Source: Opitutia bacterium
GTDB lineage: Bacteria > Verrucomicrobiota > Verrucomicrobiae > Opitutales > Opitutaceae
NCBI GenBank assembly: GCA_947442255.1
Contig: CANEVO010000004.1
Span: 1 to 64,000 of the forward strand
Reading direction: 5' to 3'
DNA: 64,000 nt
In this document: positions 35,170 through 44,600 of the stretch, in pieces
Numbering within the stretch: the first letter of the stretch is position 1
Layout: the number at the start of each line of letters is the position of its first letter
Program-made: the position numbers and the translations under genes
The notes under the pieces: generated by a model
The model's database searches: none
What the model saw: only the letters and a program-made list of their open reading frames with translations
Told to the model about the DNA's origin: nothing

Positions 35170-37581
35170 CTATGGGGTGCGCACCGCCCAAAGCGGTGAT
35201 GACCAGGCGAGATTGCCCTCTGCGGTCGCGGCGTTTCCCCGGTAGTTGGTCCCAGGGCCCTCAAGTTCCAGCCGCCAATAGTACCAGTTAGCGCCCGTTT
35301 TTGGGGCGGGCTCTTCATGGGTAAGGTCGAGTGTCGTACGCGATTCTCCGGGGAACGCTTTGAGATCCCGGCCGTTGGAGACCAGCACGACTCGGCGGAT
35401 CGCCCGCGGGGCTTCGGCGTGGAGCGTCAACCTGGTGGTGTCACCGACCGCAACATCCCGACCCATCAGGACGCCATTCAATCGTGCTTCGACCATCACC
35501 CGGCTTCCGGACGTCGCGAAAATCCGCCGGTCACGATAGGCTTCGAGAATCTTCCGGTCCGTCAGCGCTTCGGCGTAGACGCCCGTCAGACCGCCGCCAA
35601 GTCCCGGATTGCGGCGGTGCGAATCGCTCGTGCCGGCGAAGGCCTTGCGGTAACCGTCATTCAGCGCCTGATGAATCCGGCCGGGATTGAGGAAATAAAT
35701 GGCCCACCCGGCGGTGACTTCGATGGCGGGCTCGACTTCCGCATCCCTGCCCAAAAGAAAAGTTTCATGTTGGGTGTGAACGACCCCGCCCAGCCGTCGT
35801 ACGACATCGTAGAGCCGGGTGATGTCGTTCCCTGCCTCCGTGTAGCGCACCAACGGACCGCCGGTCAGCGGATAGATGACGGTGCGATGGTTTCGAAATG
35901 AGCTCTGCCAGAACATTGGCCGCGCCGGGTCGGCATTTCCGGTCGGCAGAATCTGCGTCCATTCGAATCCCGGTAGGGCGAGCAGACCTCCCCGGGCGGA
36001 TGCCCATCGCGCCAGTCCCGCTCCCGTGGTATATTCCGACTCGGTCAGGGGCACATCGTACATGTCGTCGTTCTCTTGCATCACGACGACGTCGAGGCGC
36101 GAGCGATCACGTGCGTAGTGCAGAATCTCGTCGGGTTCACCCTCCGCATCGGCGCTTAGCGCACTGTGCACGTGTGAATCCAACCAATAGAGATTTAAGC
36201 GGCGGCCGCCGTCTTCGATTTGCCGTCGGCGTTCGGGTCGGCCCGACAGTGGGAGCGTCACGGGTTGCCATCCGGCGATTCGTTCGTCGCGCGCCGGGGT
36301 GGCCCGACTGGGCTCGACGATCGTTTTGGCGTAGATCCGCCGGTGTTCCCGGGGCAGATGCGATGCGGCGAAAATCCATTTGCCATTGGTGGCGGCGTGA
36401 GTGGCCGGTCGATAATCCAACCGGCCTGCCGTAAGCGTCTTCAATTCGCTCCAGCCGTTCGCCGAGTGTTTTCGCCCAACGAGACTACCGGTGACGGTAG
36501 GGGTCGAGCCGGTTTCATCGCTCTTTCGTTCGTAGACCAACCAGACTGCTCCACTTTCCTCCAATAGCATCGGCTTGCGCCGTTCGCCGAGATACCCGCC
36601 GGTTGGTACGGGCTTCGGCGTCAGGCGGGCCAGCAGCCCGTAGTCGAGACAGGCCAGATCCGGATTGCCGGTCTCGTCGCGTTGCAAAATCCAGTGGCCG
36701 TCGCGGCGCACGGCAACCTGTGCATAATTCGACTGGTCGATCACCGCGTCGCCACCGATCACGTCGACGGATCGCACCCACGTCAGCCAGAGCTCGCCTT
36801 CGGGCGTAGCCAAACTTTCCGGTTTCACCGCGTAGTCTCCGGGCGCCGAGATTCGCTCAGTCGCGCCCAACGTCGGGATGGTTGGCCGGCCATACACTTC
36901 GTAATTTGGGCGGTGATATTCGTCCCAGAAAATCCACGTCTCCCCCACTCCCGGCAATCGGGCGATGGTCGGCCTGAATCCATCGAATCTTTCTTGGGAG
37001 ACGTTCGTCACGGGGTTCCATGCGTGGCCGTCAAAGCGGCGGCTCTGAATCGTCATGCGACCGGCGATCTCGGCCTGCCATGCGAGCACCAGGCCGGACG
37101 TGGCATCGCGAACCGCCGCCACGCTGACGGCGTCGTGGTCGGCTGGGGACACCAGTTGCTCGGTCTCCAGCGCGCCTTTGGTGAAGCGTCGGGCCACGAT
37201 GCGCCACCGGCCCTGCCGCTGCTGCGCCCAAACGAACCAGGCGGTTTCTTCATCGAAGGCGACGATCTGCGGACCGGCGCAGACTCCGGCTTCGCTGCTC
37301 ACCAGCATGAATCGCTCGCGTTGGCGGTCCTTGACGAGTCGCGCCACGATCGTTTCGCGGCCGTCATGATAGGTTTTCCACGCGGCCCACAGGGCGCCGC
37401 CGGGCAAGAGCTGGGCCGAAACCTCGCTGTCGTAGGTCGGTGCCTCCATCATCGGCCAGGCGCTGATGGGCTCGGCGCGGTTGATTTCCACTTCAGCCGG
37501 GCGTTCTGTGCTCTCCCGGGCGATGCCGGTGACGACCAGCAGCATTGCGAGGGCGTGCATCCACGAAAAATAACGGATCAT
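35170..37581 (-). CDS. Large secreted protein: propeller-like N-half plus PHP-type metal-dependent domain
   Basis: 803 residues with signal peptide FSWMHALAMLLVVTGIA. The N-terminal 420 residues contain repeated strands such as LWAAWKTYHDGRETIVARL, AWFVWAQQRQGRWRIVARR and ETWIFWDEY, like a six-bladed propeller. From about residue 470 the PHP/DUF3604-type domain appears: YWLDSHVHSALSADAEG (HxH), VVMQENDD, PGFEWTQ, GVVHTQHETF and AGTSDSHRRNPG. A beta domain closes it. A phosphoesterase or amidohydrolase acting outside the cytoplasm is likely; the substrate is unknown. Confidence 0.8.
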   Translation of the reverse strand: MIRYFSWMHALAMLLVVTGIARESTERPAEVEINRAEPISAWPMMEAPTYDSEVSAQLLPGGALWAAWKTYHDGRETIVARLVKDRQRERFMLVSSEAGVCAGPQIVAFDEETAWFVWAQQRQGRWRIVARRFTKGALETEQLVSPADHDAVSVAAVRDATSGLVLAWQAEIAGRMTIQSRRFDGHAWNPVTNVSQERFDGFRPTIARLPGVGETWIFWDEYHRPNYEVYGRPTIPTLGATERISAPGDYAVKPESLATPEGELWLTWVRSVDVIGGDAVIDQSNYAQVAVRRDGHWILQRDETGNPDLACLDYGLLARLTPKPVPTGGYLGERRKPMLLEESGAVWLVYERKSDETGSTPTVTGSLVGRKHSANGWSELKTLTAGRLDYRPATHAATNGKWIFAASHLPREHRRIYAKTIVEPSRATPARDERIAGWQPVTLPLSGRPERRRQIEDGGRRLNLYWLDSHVHSALSADAEGEPDEILHYARDRSRLDVVVMQENDDMYDVPLTESEYTTGAGLARWASARGGLLALPGFEWTQILPTGNADPARPMFWQSSFRNHRTVIYPLTGGPLVRYTEAGNDITRLYDVVRRLGGVVHTQHETFLLGRDAEVEPAIEVTAGWAIYFLNPGRIHQALNDGYRKAFAGTSDSHRRNPGLGGGLTGVYAEALTDRKILEAYRDRRIFATSGSRVMVEARLNGVLMGRDVAVGDTTRLTLHAEAPRAIRRVVLVSNGRDLKAFPGESRTTLDLTHEEPAPKTGANWYYWRLELEGPGTNYRGNAATAEGNLAWSSPLWAVRTP

Positions 37582-37809
37582 AGGGGTGGCGCAGTGTTGG
37601 TCCGAAGCCCGGGCGTCGTCGAAGCGATTCTGTTTTGTGGCTTGCCTCAGCCCGTGGCTTGACGGCCATGTCCTGGAGAAATTCCCGCCACTTTCAGGTT
37701 AGCAGGGATCACAGGGATCATCTTGGTATTCGTCGCTCCGGCAGCCGTGGTGACTATGGCGACGTGGATGTGAATTGACCCTGCTATCGGGCGCCGCCCG
37801 GATGGCGCC

Positions 37810-38475
37810 ATGTCGCGTAGCGTCGTTCTGAAGTCTGGTCCCCGCTGCCCGCACTGCCAGCTGCCATCCCGCTGGTGCATATGTGCGGGGCTGCACGCGA
37901 TTGCCTGCCCGCTGCAAGTTGACGTGCTGATGCACCATCGGGAGTCGTGGAAGCCCACGAGCACGGGCCGTCTGGTCAATCGGACTCTGACCGGTTCGCG
38001 GCTGCATATCTGGCGCCGCGAACATGGTCTGACGGCGGCGGACGTGCGTCTGCCGGGCCGTGATCTGTGGATCCTCCATCCGGCGGGCCAGCCGATGCCG
38101 CCGAACGTTGATCCCGCGGCGATCCAGATATTGCTGCTCGACGGAGCTTGGCGGGAATCCTCGGCGATGGCCCAGGAAGTCGGTTCCTGGGGCCGCTTGA
38201 CGAGCCTGCCGATGTCGGGGGTCAGTCGCTACTGGCTCCGTGCCCAGCAAGAGGGTGGCCGGTTTTCCACGGTGGAGGCTTTGCTGTTCCTGCTCGAAGC
38301 CTTTGGGTTGGCGTCGATGAGTCACGACCTGCGGCTCCAGTTCGAATTGCATGTCTACGCCGGGCTGCGGGCGCGGGGTCGGAAAGCGGAAGCGGAGGAG
38401 TTCTTGCGGGACTCGCCGATCGGGGTGGCCTTGCCGGAGGTGCTCGCCCAACTCGAGACCCGCCGGCTGCGCTGA
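37810..38475 (+). CDS. DTW-domain protein (tRNA-uridine aminocarboxypropyltransferase family)
   Basis: 221 residues. The N-terminal zinc-like motif CPHCQLPSRWCICAGL is followed by VLMHHRESWKPTSTGRLVNRTL, where the family has HPxExxxxTNTGRL, and by ILLLDGAWRESSAMAQE. DTW proteins such as E. coli TapT attach the 3-amino-3-carboxypropyl group of SAM to tRNA uridine. The eponymous D-x-T-W is D-G-A-W here, so the Thr is lost. Length and remaining motifs fit an active enzyme. Confidence 0.85.
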   Translation: MSRSVVLKSGPRCPHCQLPSRWCICAGLHAIACPLQVDVLMHHRESWKPTSTGRLVNRTLTGSRLHIWRREHGLTAADVRLPGRDLWILHPAGQPMPPNVDPAAIQILLLDGAWRESSAMAQEVGSWGRLTSLPMSGVSRYWLRAQQEGGRFSTVEALLFLLEAFGLASMSHDLRLQFELHVYAGLRARGRKAEAEEFLRDSPIGVALPEVLAQLETRRLR

Positions 38476-38621
38476 ACGGAGATCAGAGTGTGCCGATGTG
38501 CCTCAGCTTGGGGGGAACGAGCAAGCAGCGCGGCGGACGGCCGCGGAGCGTTCGGGCAGAGGCCTGGTTCTTCACCCTGACCGTTTCTACCCCGAAATTC
38601 GGGGCCATTCTTGCGCAGCCT

Positions 38622-38897
38622 TCAGCGCGAGCGCATGCCCTTGAACAGGCGCCAGGCGATGAGACCGGCCGGAATCCAGCGCGCGAATCCCTCGGATTTC
38701 CGCGCCAGAAAAAATGCACTGACGACGCCGGTCCCGATGGCCCACCACGGAGCCGATTGCAGGACTCCGCGAGTCGTCGCCGCTCGGGCTTCCAAGCTAG
38801 ACCACGTCGCCGCGATCTCCGCCCGACAGACGTCGGATTCGAGCAGCAGCAGGCGTTTGCGGATTGCCAGTTCGCTCACCGGTTTGGGCGCACCCAT
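38622..38897 (-). CDS. Small YqjK-like protein, last gene of a yqjD-E-K-type operon
   Basis: 91 residues from the ATG at 38897. A charged helical head (SELAIRKRLLLLESDVCRAEI) precedes a weak membrane segment (SAPWWAIGTGVVSAFFLARK) and a basic end. It overlaps the upstream YqjE-like gene by 22 bases. Function unknown; in E. coli the yqjCDEK cluster is membrane associated and stress induced. Confidence 0.7.
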   Translation of the reverse strand: MGAPKPVSELAIRKRLLLLESDVCRAEIAATWSSLEARAATTRGVLQSAPWWAIGTGVVSAFFLARKSEGFARWIPAGLIAWRLFKGMRSR

Positions 38898-39259
38898 TCG
38901 AGATCTTTTTGAAATTCCGCAACGGTTGCCGAGAAAGGAGCGGGCCCCCGCACGATTTCGCGGCGCAGCCGCCACACGATGCCGGCGGCGGCGATCAGCA
39001 ACGCCACGGCCAGCCCAACCAGACCGGCATACCCGGACACCTGCCACAAATACCATGCGAGCGTTCCGATCGCGACGAGCAGACCGGTGGCGCCGAGGGC
39101 CAGCGCGAGGCAGAGCCAGACGGCAAGGTTGATCGTCCGGAGTTTCTCTTCCTGCAGTTCGAGGGAGAATAATTTCACGCGCGTTCGCGCCAAACCGAGC
39201 ATCGAATTGGCCAGGCGGCGAACGGAAGCGATCCAGCTGTCTGGGTCGTGCTCAGACAT
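38876..39259 (-). CDS. YqjE / phage-holin-III-like membrane protein
   Basis: 127 residues. The first 45 residues are an amphipathic helix (SVRRLANSMLGLARTRVKLFSLELQEEK), then two membrane segments (VWLCLALALGATGLLVAIG and AGLVGLAVALLIAAAGIVWRL). The ...RVELFSLELQEEKxR head is the mark of PF07332. Lies 12 bases downstream of the DUF883 gene, overlapping the next. Confidence 0.85.
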   Translation of the reverse strand: MSEHDPDSWIASVRRLANSMLGLARTRVKLFSLELQEEKLRTINLAVWLCLALALGATGLLVAIGTLAWYLWQVSGYAGLVGLAVALLIAAAGIVWRLRREIVRGPAPFSATVAEFQKDLEWVRPNR

Positions 39260-39271
39260 GGGGGCAACAGG

Positions 39272-39608
39272 TCATTTTCGTTTGAGCAACACTCCGGGCA
39301 GGAGTCCGATGCCAAAAGCTATTCCGAGTGATTGATAGGGATGCTCCCGGATCACGGTGTCGGCCTTTTTTACGGCCTCCCGGGCGGAGGCGATGCCCTG
39401 ATCCTGCATTTCTTGGTAAGTGGCCCGAGCGCGTTCCAGTGCCGGGATGACTCGGGTGCGCGTCTCTGCAGCCTTTTCGTTAACATCTCCGGCCGTGGCT
39501 TTGAGCAATTCCTCGGCCCTCATGTGTGAGGGCGCGGAGGTCGGCCAAGACTCGTTCGCGGGCAAGCCGGCTGTGGGCGTTTTCCACTTCAGGGAAGTGT
39601 GTTTCCAT
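39272..39608 (-). pseudogene. DUF883 (ElaB/YqjD) protein with a frameshift
   Basis: The ATG at 39608 gives METHFPEVENAHSRLARERVLADLRALTHE; around 39515-39525 the similarity switches frame to RAEELLKATAGDVNEKAAETRTRV, then IPALERARATYQEMQDQG, HPYQSLGIAFGIGLLPGVLLKRK, the C-terminal membrane anchor. Joined with a one-base correction it makes a normal ~110-residue DUF883 protein of the ElaB/YqjD type, which binds ribosomes at the membrane in E. coli stationary phase. As written, translation must start internally (for example 39565) and lose the N-terminus, or the base call is wrong. Confidence 0.75.
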
Positions 39609-39779
39609 TGGTGTGCCTTTTTCTTCGTCCCCGAGTGCCCTTAACAGGTTGTTTATCCGCTGATATTCGCGGGAGACATCAATACGGTGGGGATTTTTTT
39701 CACCGCGTCCTTACGACGTCGGAGAGACCGGCCGGCCGTGATCCGCTGGTAAATTTTCCGGTTTCGCGCAGCTTGGGGC

Positions 39780-40784
39780 ATGGTTCCTTTTTCGGTTCTC
39801 GACCTTGCGCCCATCGTCCAGAGCGGCACGCCGGCGGACGCCCTCCATCGGGCGCGTGAGCTTGCCCGCCACGCCGAGCAGCTTGGCTATCACCGGTTCT
39901 GGCTCGCCGAGCATCACAACATGCCGGGCATCGCGAGCGCCGCGACGGCCGTGGTGATCGCCCATGTGGCAGCCGGAACGTCGACGATCCGCGTCGGGTC
40001 AGGCGGGATTATGTTGCCGAACCACGCGCCCCTGGTGATCGCGGAACAATTCGGGACCCTCGAGGCGCTGTTCCCCGGCCGCATCGATCTGGGGTTGGGT
40101 CGCGCGCCGGGCACGGACCAGCTTACGGCGCGCGCATTGCGCCGTGGCCGGAATGAAACCGCGGATACCTTTCCCCAAGACGTCATCGAGCTGCAGTCTT
40201 ATTTCCGGCCGGCGAAATTTCGTCAGGCCGTACAGGCGGTTCCGGGCGCCGGCTTGAACGTTCCGATTTGGCTGCTCGGCTCCAGTTTGTTCAGCGCACA
40301 GCTGGCCGCGGCGCTCGGATTGCCTTTTGCCTTCGCATCGCATTTTGCGCCCGACCTGCTGGACGAGGCGCTCGAATTGTATCGCGCCGGCTTCAAGCCC
40401 TCGGGCGAGCTTGCCCGGCCCTACGCCATGGCCGCCGTCGGCGTGTTTGCGAGTGCCACCGATGCCGAGGCGGTGCGGTTGTTCACGTCGCAGCAACAGG
40501 GCTTTCTCAACCTGCGTCGCGGGCTTCCAGGCCCGTTGCCGCCGCCGGTCGAAAGCATGGAGGGTCGTTGGTCGGGCGCGGAGGAGGCGATGATTTCGGG
40601 TGCGTTCCGGGAAGCGATCGTGGGTTCGCCTGCGACCGTCGAACGCGGGTTGCGCGCATTTCTCGATCGCACTCGAGTCGATGAACTCATGATCACGGCG
40701 GCGATCTACGATCAAAGTGCCCGGCGGCGGTCGTTCGAATTGGTGGCCGAGGCGCGGAGGGCGCTCGCGGCGAGCGGGAGTTAA
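39780..40784 (+). CDS. LLM-class flavin-dependent oxidoreductase (MsnO8-like)
   Basis: 334 residues. [52 protein letters not shown] is the classic start of this luciferase-like subgroup, and [43 protein letters not shown] follows. FMNH2-dependent monooxygenase of unknown substrate. Monocistronic; 171 bases before it hold no gene. Confidence 0.93.
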   Translation: MVPFSVLDLAPIVQSGTPADALHRARELARHAEQLGYHRFWLAEHHNMPGIASAATAVVIAHVAAGTSTIRVGSGGIMLPNHAPLVIAEQFGTLEALFPGRIDLGLGRAPGTDQLTARALRRGRNETADTFPQDVIELQSYFRPAKFRQAVQAVPGAGLNVPIWLLGSSLFSAQLAAALGLPFAFASHFAPDLLDEALELYRAGFKPSGELARPYAMAAVGVFASATDAEAVRLFTSQQQGFLNLRRGLPGPLPPPVESMEGRWSGAEEAMISGAFREAIVGSPATVERGLRAFLDRTRVDELMITAAIYDQSARRRSFELVAEARRALAASGS

Positions 40785-40857
40785 CGGGCGGAGCCGGACC
40801 ATTTGACCAAGTGGCGGATCGGCGTTCGTCTGAAGGCGAGGAACTTATTTCCGCGCC

Positions 40858-41022
40858 ATGAAAAATCCGACTCGCGACGAAAAACAGCGCATGTGCCGGC
40901 GCAAGCGGCGATATCGCAGCCATGGCGATGCTTTGGATGCGGCGTCGCTGGTGGGGGTGGAACGCCGACGGCAAGCCTACCTCTGCCCCCTTTGCCGGCA
41001 CTGGCATCTCGCTTCCGGCTGA
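40858..41022 (+). CDS. Small basic protein with CxxC/H zinc motif
   Basis: 54 residues, starting MKNPTRDEKQRMCRRKRRYRS. A helical part (GDALDAASLVGVERRRQ) leads to YLCPLCRHWHLASG, where CPLC and HWH would form a zinc site together with the first Cys. Small proteins with this R-x-Y-x-S...AYLCPxCxxWHL pattern occur in many bacteria and phages and are of unknown function. Short, but the composition and motif argue that it is real. Confidence 0.6.
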   Translation: MKNPTRDEKQRMCRRKRRYRSHGDALDAASLVGVERRRQAYLCPLCRHWHLASG

Positions 41023-41050
41023 TGCCCGCGGCCAGAAACGCCGGAAGCGC

Positions 41051-41344
41051 TTAGCGCGCCGGCGGCAGACTGAGCAATTCGTCGGGATGCGTTTTCTCCC
41101 GCTCTGTCTGCAGATATTTTTGCCCGCCGTGGGTGAGGACCACCAGTTTCACCGGGGCATCGGAACTGCCGACATAAAATTCGTCCGTACCGGACTCGAT
41201 CGCGGCGATGGCAGCTGCCTGAGACAGCTTCCAGCGCGTCTGGTCGGAATTGATGCCGCCGATCGTTTCCACGCGTTCACGCGGATCGTGACTGTAGGCA
41301 CGGTTGACGTAGGAAATTGCGCGGCGGCGGTAAGGTCTGGCCAT
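41051..41344 (-). CDS. DUF3892 protein
   Basis: 97 residues. AISYVNRAYSHDPRERVETIGGINSDQTRWKLSQAAAIAAIESGTDEFYV and LVVLTHGGQKYLQTEREKTHPDELLSLPP follow the DUF3892 consensus (I-x-Y-V...IGG...W...AI..IE.G...FYV...KYL.T..D...P..LL.LP). Function unknown. Confidence 0.85.
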   Translation of the reverse strand: MARPYRRRAISYVNRAYSHDPRERVETIGGINSDQTRWKLSQAAAIAAIESGTDEFYVGSSDAPVKLVVLTHGGQKYLQTEREKTHPDELLSLPPAR

Positions 41345-41573
41345 GGTGAAAATGAGTTTGGGCGCGGGTTACGCGAGTTACGTGTCACGGTAACTCCGGC
41401 CCGGACGCATTAGCGAATGAATATCCGTTTTTTCGCGCAGTGGCACCCGGGCCCGTTGGCTTCTGGCTGAATGAAGCCGTCTCGCTGGCGTGCATCCGAG
41501 TCGCGGGAATGCAAGCGGTGCGAATCGCGGATGCGCGCTTGCGCCGCCGTCCTCGCGATTCTGGACTGTCGCC

Positions 41574-42281
41574 ATGCCCACGCGTGAATTGGTCATCGGC
41601 TTCGACGCCGATGACACCCTCTGGCACAACGAGACGATTTTTGAGCAAGTGCATGAGCGCTACCGCACGTTGCTGGCTCACTATCACGAAGCCGCGACGG
41701 TGGATCGCACGCTCTTCGCGACGGAAATGCGCAATCTGGAGTTGTACGGGTATGGAGTGAAGGGCTTCACGCTTTCGGCGATCGAAACGGCAATTCAACT
41801 GACGGCGGGAAAAATCCGGGCGGAGGAAATCCAGCAACTGATCGAATTGGGTCGCGAGATGCTCGCGCATCCGGTCGAACTGCTCGACGGTGTGGCGGAC
41901 ACGCTGGCGCAGCTCTCGGGGTGTTATCGACTCCTCGTGATCACCAAGGGCGATTTGCGCGATCAGGAACGCAAGCTTGGCAAGTCCGGCGTCGCGGCGC
42001 ATTTTCGCCACGTCGAAATCGTTTCGGAAAAAAACGTTGGCACCTACGCGACGATCCTGCGGCGCCATGCGATCGCGCCGGATCGATTTCTGATGGTGGG
42101 TAATTCGCTGAAGTCCGACATCCTGCCGGTGCTGGCCTTGGGTGGCGCCGGCGCCCACGTGCCCTACCATCTCACGTGGGCGGCCGAGCACGTCGACGAG
42201 GTGCCGGCGGCATCCGGGCGTTTTTTCCGACTACAAACATTGCGGGAATTGGGCGCGGTGATCGACGCATTGCGAAGTTAG
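41574..42281 (+). CDS. HAD-superfamily hydrolase
   Basis: 235 residues from the ATG at 41574. Motif I is FDADDTLWHN (DxDxT), motif II Thr in LLVITKGDLRDQERKL, Lys in KLGKSGVA, motif IV MVGNSLKSDI (Asn replaces the first Asp of the usual GDS). The cap is helical. Dehalogenase/phosphatase-type HAD enzyme, probably a phosphatase of small metabolites. Upstream frame up to 41490 is not convincing. Confidence 0.88.
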   Translation: MPTRELVIGFDADDTLWHNETIFEQVHERYRTLLAHYHEAATVDRTLFATEMRNLELYGYGVKGFTLSAIETAIQLTAGKIRAEEIQQLIELGREMLAHPVELLDGVADTLAQLSGCYRLLVITKGDLRDQERKLGKSGVAAHFRHVEIVSEKNVGTYATILRRHAIAPDRFLMVGNSLKSDILPVLALGGAGAHVPYHLTWAAEHVDEVPAASGRFFRLQTLRELGAVIDALRS

Positions 42282-42386
42282 CCTGAGGCTGATCCGCCGG
42301 GTAAAGGGAAATGCGCGGCTGACTTACGGAGCCGGGCCACATTAGCTTTGCCGGGCGTTGTTCTCCCGGTTTCGCTCCCTGCCATT

Positions 42387-44600
42387 GTGACGTTGTTTTG
42401 CTTTCGTATCGCCGCCTGTGCCGTGTTGGGATTCGTGGCTTCGGTATCGGCGGCGACATTGGAAGAAACCGCCGCGGTCCTCTACCGGCCGCTGCAGGGC
42501 GAGATGGTTGCGCTTTCTCCCGATGGCCGGCATGTGGCTTACACCCGGCATGCGCGGGCGGAGCTCGCGGTGGTCATCGTGGATGTGGATAACCCGGCGG
42601 CACGCGTCGCGATCGCCGTGGCGGACGATCGTCGGGTCACGTTTTCCAAGGAAAAGGAAGCCGTCCGGTTGCGATTTTTGCGTTGGATAACGCCCAACCG
42701 CCTAGTCTTCGCGCCGACCGAGGAAGTGATTGCGACGTCCGACGGAGAGCGGATCAAGGTCAACTCGCCGATCATCGCGGCGGACGCTAACGGCAAGAAC
42801 GCCAAGCGATTGGTCGAGGGCGGTGAATTCTCCGTCATGATCGAGGGGCCCTCGCGGCCGGATGAGCCGCCGAATTTTATCGAGCTGCCGCGCAACATCA
42901 ACGTGCTCGGGTTTCCGGCCGGTGATTTTGAGCATATCCTGGTCGAAGCGCTGGCCACCCGACCCACTCCTCCCCGGGAGATGAGCGGGGAGCGTCAACT
43001 GGCGATGACGGCCCGACAGGCGAGTAGGCGGCTCGTTCAAGCGCCGAAACCGACGGCCACCACGCTGTTCAAAATAAATGTTTTTACGGGCAAGGTCAGC
43101 CAGCTGGGCGACGACGCCTATCCCGGGCGATTTTTGTACGATCGTCAGGGCCGCATGCGGATCGTCTATGCGCAAACGGAACGTTCGGCGGATCGAAAGT
43201 TTCTGGTAAAGTCCGCCGCCGCCAACAGCCGCTGGCTCGCGCTCGACGAGAAGTCGGCGGGACCGGCGGCCAGCGGTTTTACGCTGTCGCCCGCCAATTA
43301 TTTCGGTGCGCGCGCGTTTCCGCTCGCCTTCGACTTTGATGCCAAGGTGCTCTATTTCGCCTCCAATGCTGGCCGCGATACCTTTGGGATTTACGGTCTC
43401 GACCTCGAATCCAAGCGGCGAACCTCACTGGCGATCGAGCATCCGTATTTCGATCTGGCCCCGCTCGAGCCGCGCTATCCGCAGTCCCCGCTCGTGTTCG
43501 ACGAAAGGCGGCAGCAACTCGCCGGCGTGCGGACGACCGGCGTTGCCCCGCTCACGGTCTGGGTCGATCCCGAGCTGGTCGAGGTGCAGCGGACGCTCGA
43601 AAAGAAATTTCCCCGGCGGGCCGTCGAAGTGCTCGAATGGGACGATGCCCGGCGCCGTTTTCTCGTGCGGGTGTCCAGCGTGTCCGATCCGGGACGCCAT
43701 TTTGTGTACGAGCGAAAGGAAGACCTGCTCGTCGAGTTCCTGCGCCGTGCGCCGTGGCTGCAGAGCGCCGATCTGCATGATTCCATGGCGTTCGAATTCG
43801 ACACCCCCACAGGGGTGCATCTGACCGGCTATCTGACGCTCCCGCGGACGTCGCGACTCAATCCACCGCCCTTGTTGGTCTATTTTCCCGCCGGATTTCC
43901 GGCCCGCGCCCAACCCGAATTTGATGTCGAGGCCCAGATGCTCGCCGGGCTGGGCTTTATGGTTGCGCGGGTGAATCACCGGGGCGCCGTTGGTTTTGGG
44001 GCCAGGCATCGCGATGCAATTCAGGCGGGGGTCGACCGCGTGCCGGTCGACGACGTGCTCGCGGCCATCGGATGGCTCGGCGAGCGTCACAAGTTTGACC
44101 GGCGCCGGGTGGCCACCATGGGCGAGGGCTTCGGGGGCTATCTCGCCTTGCGGGCACTGCAGTTGCACCCGGATACCTTCCGCTGCGCGATCGCTCTCGA
44201 CGCGCCGCTGGACCTTGAGGCTTGGCTGCGGCCTGCTGTGCGGGGAATTGAACAAGGTCCTGCGGTGGATTTCACGCAGGAGGTGCAGCGTGCTTTTTTC
44301 CAGCGCAACGCCACCCGACTCGCCGAGGCGTCCGTCCTAGGGTCGGTGGCCACGCTGATGAAACCGGTCTTCCTCATCGTGAATTCGCAGCGCCATGACG
44401 AGATCGCGAGCGAGAATAGCCGGCTGCGCTCGGAGCTCAAGCGCCTTGGGCGCGCGCCCGAGTATCTGGAAGTCCAGGAGGATTTCGTGTTGCGCCTGCC
44501 GGCCGCCCGCGCGCGGGCCTTCCGGCGCATCGAGGAGTTTTTCAATCTCAACCTCTACGACTACAAGGTGAACGTCGGCGAAGTGAAGGAGATCAAATGA
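42387..44600 (+). CDS. Exported S9 (prolyl-oligopeptidase-like) protein with lost catalytic residues
   Basis: About 737 residues from a GTG at 42387, giving signal peptide TLFCFRIAACAVLGFVASVSA; a TTG at 42348 is an alternative start. The N-half has beta-propeller strands (MVALSPDGRHVAYTRH, GFTLSPANYFG). The C-half has the alpha/beta-hydrolase of S9 peptidases: LTGYLTLPRTSRLNPPPLLVYFPAG, VARVNHRGAVGFGARHRDAI. The nucleophile elbow GxSxGG reads MGEGFGGYLAL, so the Ser (codon 44127-44129) is Gly, and the catalytic His segment (usually GHGF) reads QEDFVLRL. The Asp region RHDEIASENSRL may persist. It is therefore probably a pseudo-peptidase. Overlaps the next gene by ATGA. Confidence 0.82.
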   Translation: MTLFCFRIAACAVLGFVASVSAATLEETAAVLYRPLQGEMVALSPDGRHVAYTRHARAELAVVIVDVDNPAARVAIAVADDRRVTFSKEKEAVRLRFLRWITPNRLVFAPTEEVIATSDGERIKVNSPIIAADANGKNAKRLVEGGEFSVMIEGPSRPDEPPNFIELPRNINVLGFPAGDFEHILVEALATRPTPPREMSGERQLAMTARQASRRLVQAPKPTATTLFKINVFTGKVSQLGDDAYPGRFLYDRQGRMRIVYAQTERSADRKFLVKSAAANSRWLALDEKSAGPAASGFTLSPANYFGARAFPLAFDFDAKVLYFASNAGRDTFGIYGLDLESKRRTSLAIEHPYFDLAPLEPRYPQSPLVFDERRQQLAGVRTTGVAPLTVWVDPELVEVQRTLEKKFPRRAVEVLEWDDARRRFLVRVSSVSDPGRHFVYERKEDLLVEFLRRAPWLQSADLHDSMAFEFDTPTGVHLTGYLTLPRTSRLNPPPLLVYFPAGFPARAQPEFDVEAQMLAGLGFMVARVNHRGAVGFGARHRDAIQAGVDRVPVDDVLAAIGWLGERHKFDRRRVATMGEGFGGYLALRALQLHPDTFRCAIALDAPLDLEAWLRPAVRGIEQGPAVDFTQEVQRAFFQRNATRLAEASVLGSVATLMKPVFLIVNSQRHDEIASENSRLRSELKRLGRAPEYLEVQEDFVLRLPAARARAFRRIEEFFNLNLYDYKVNVGEVKEIK

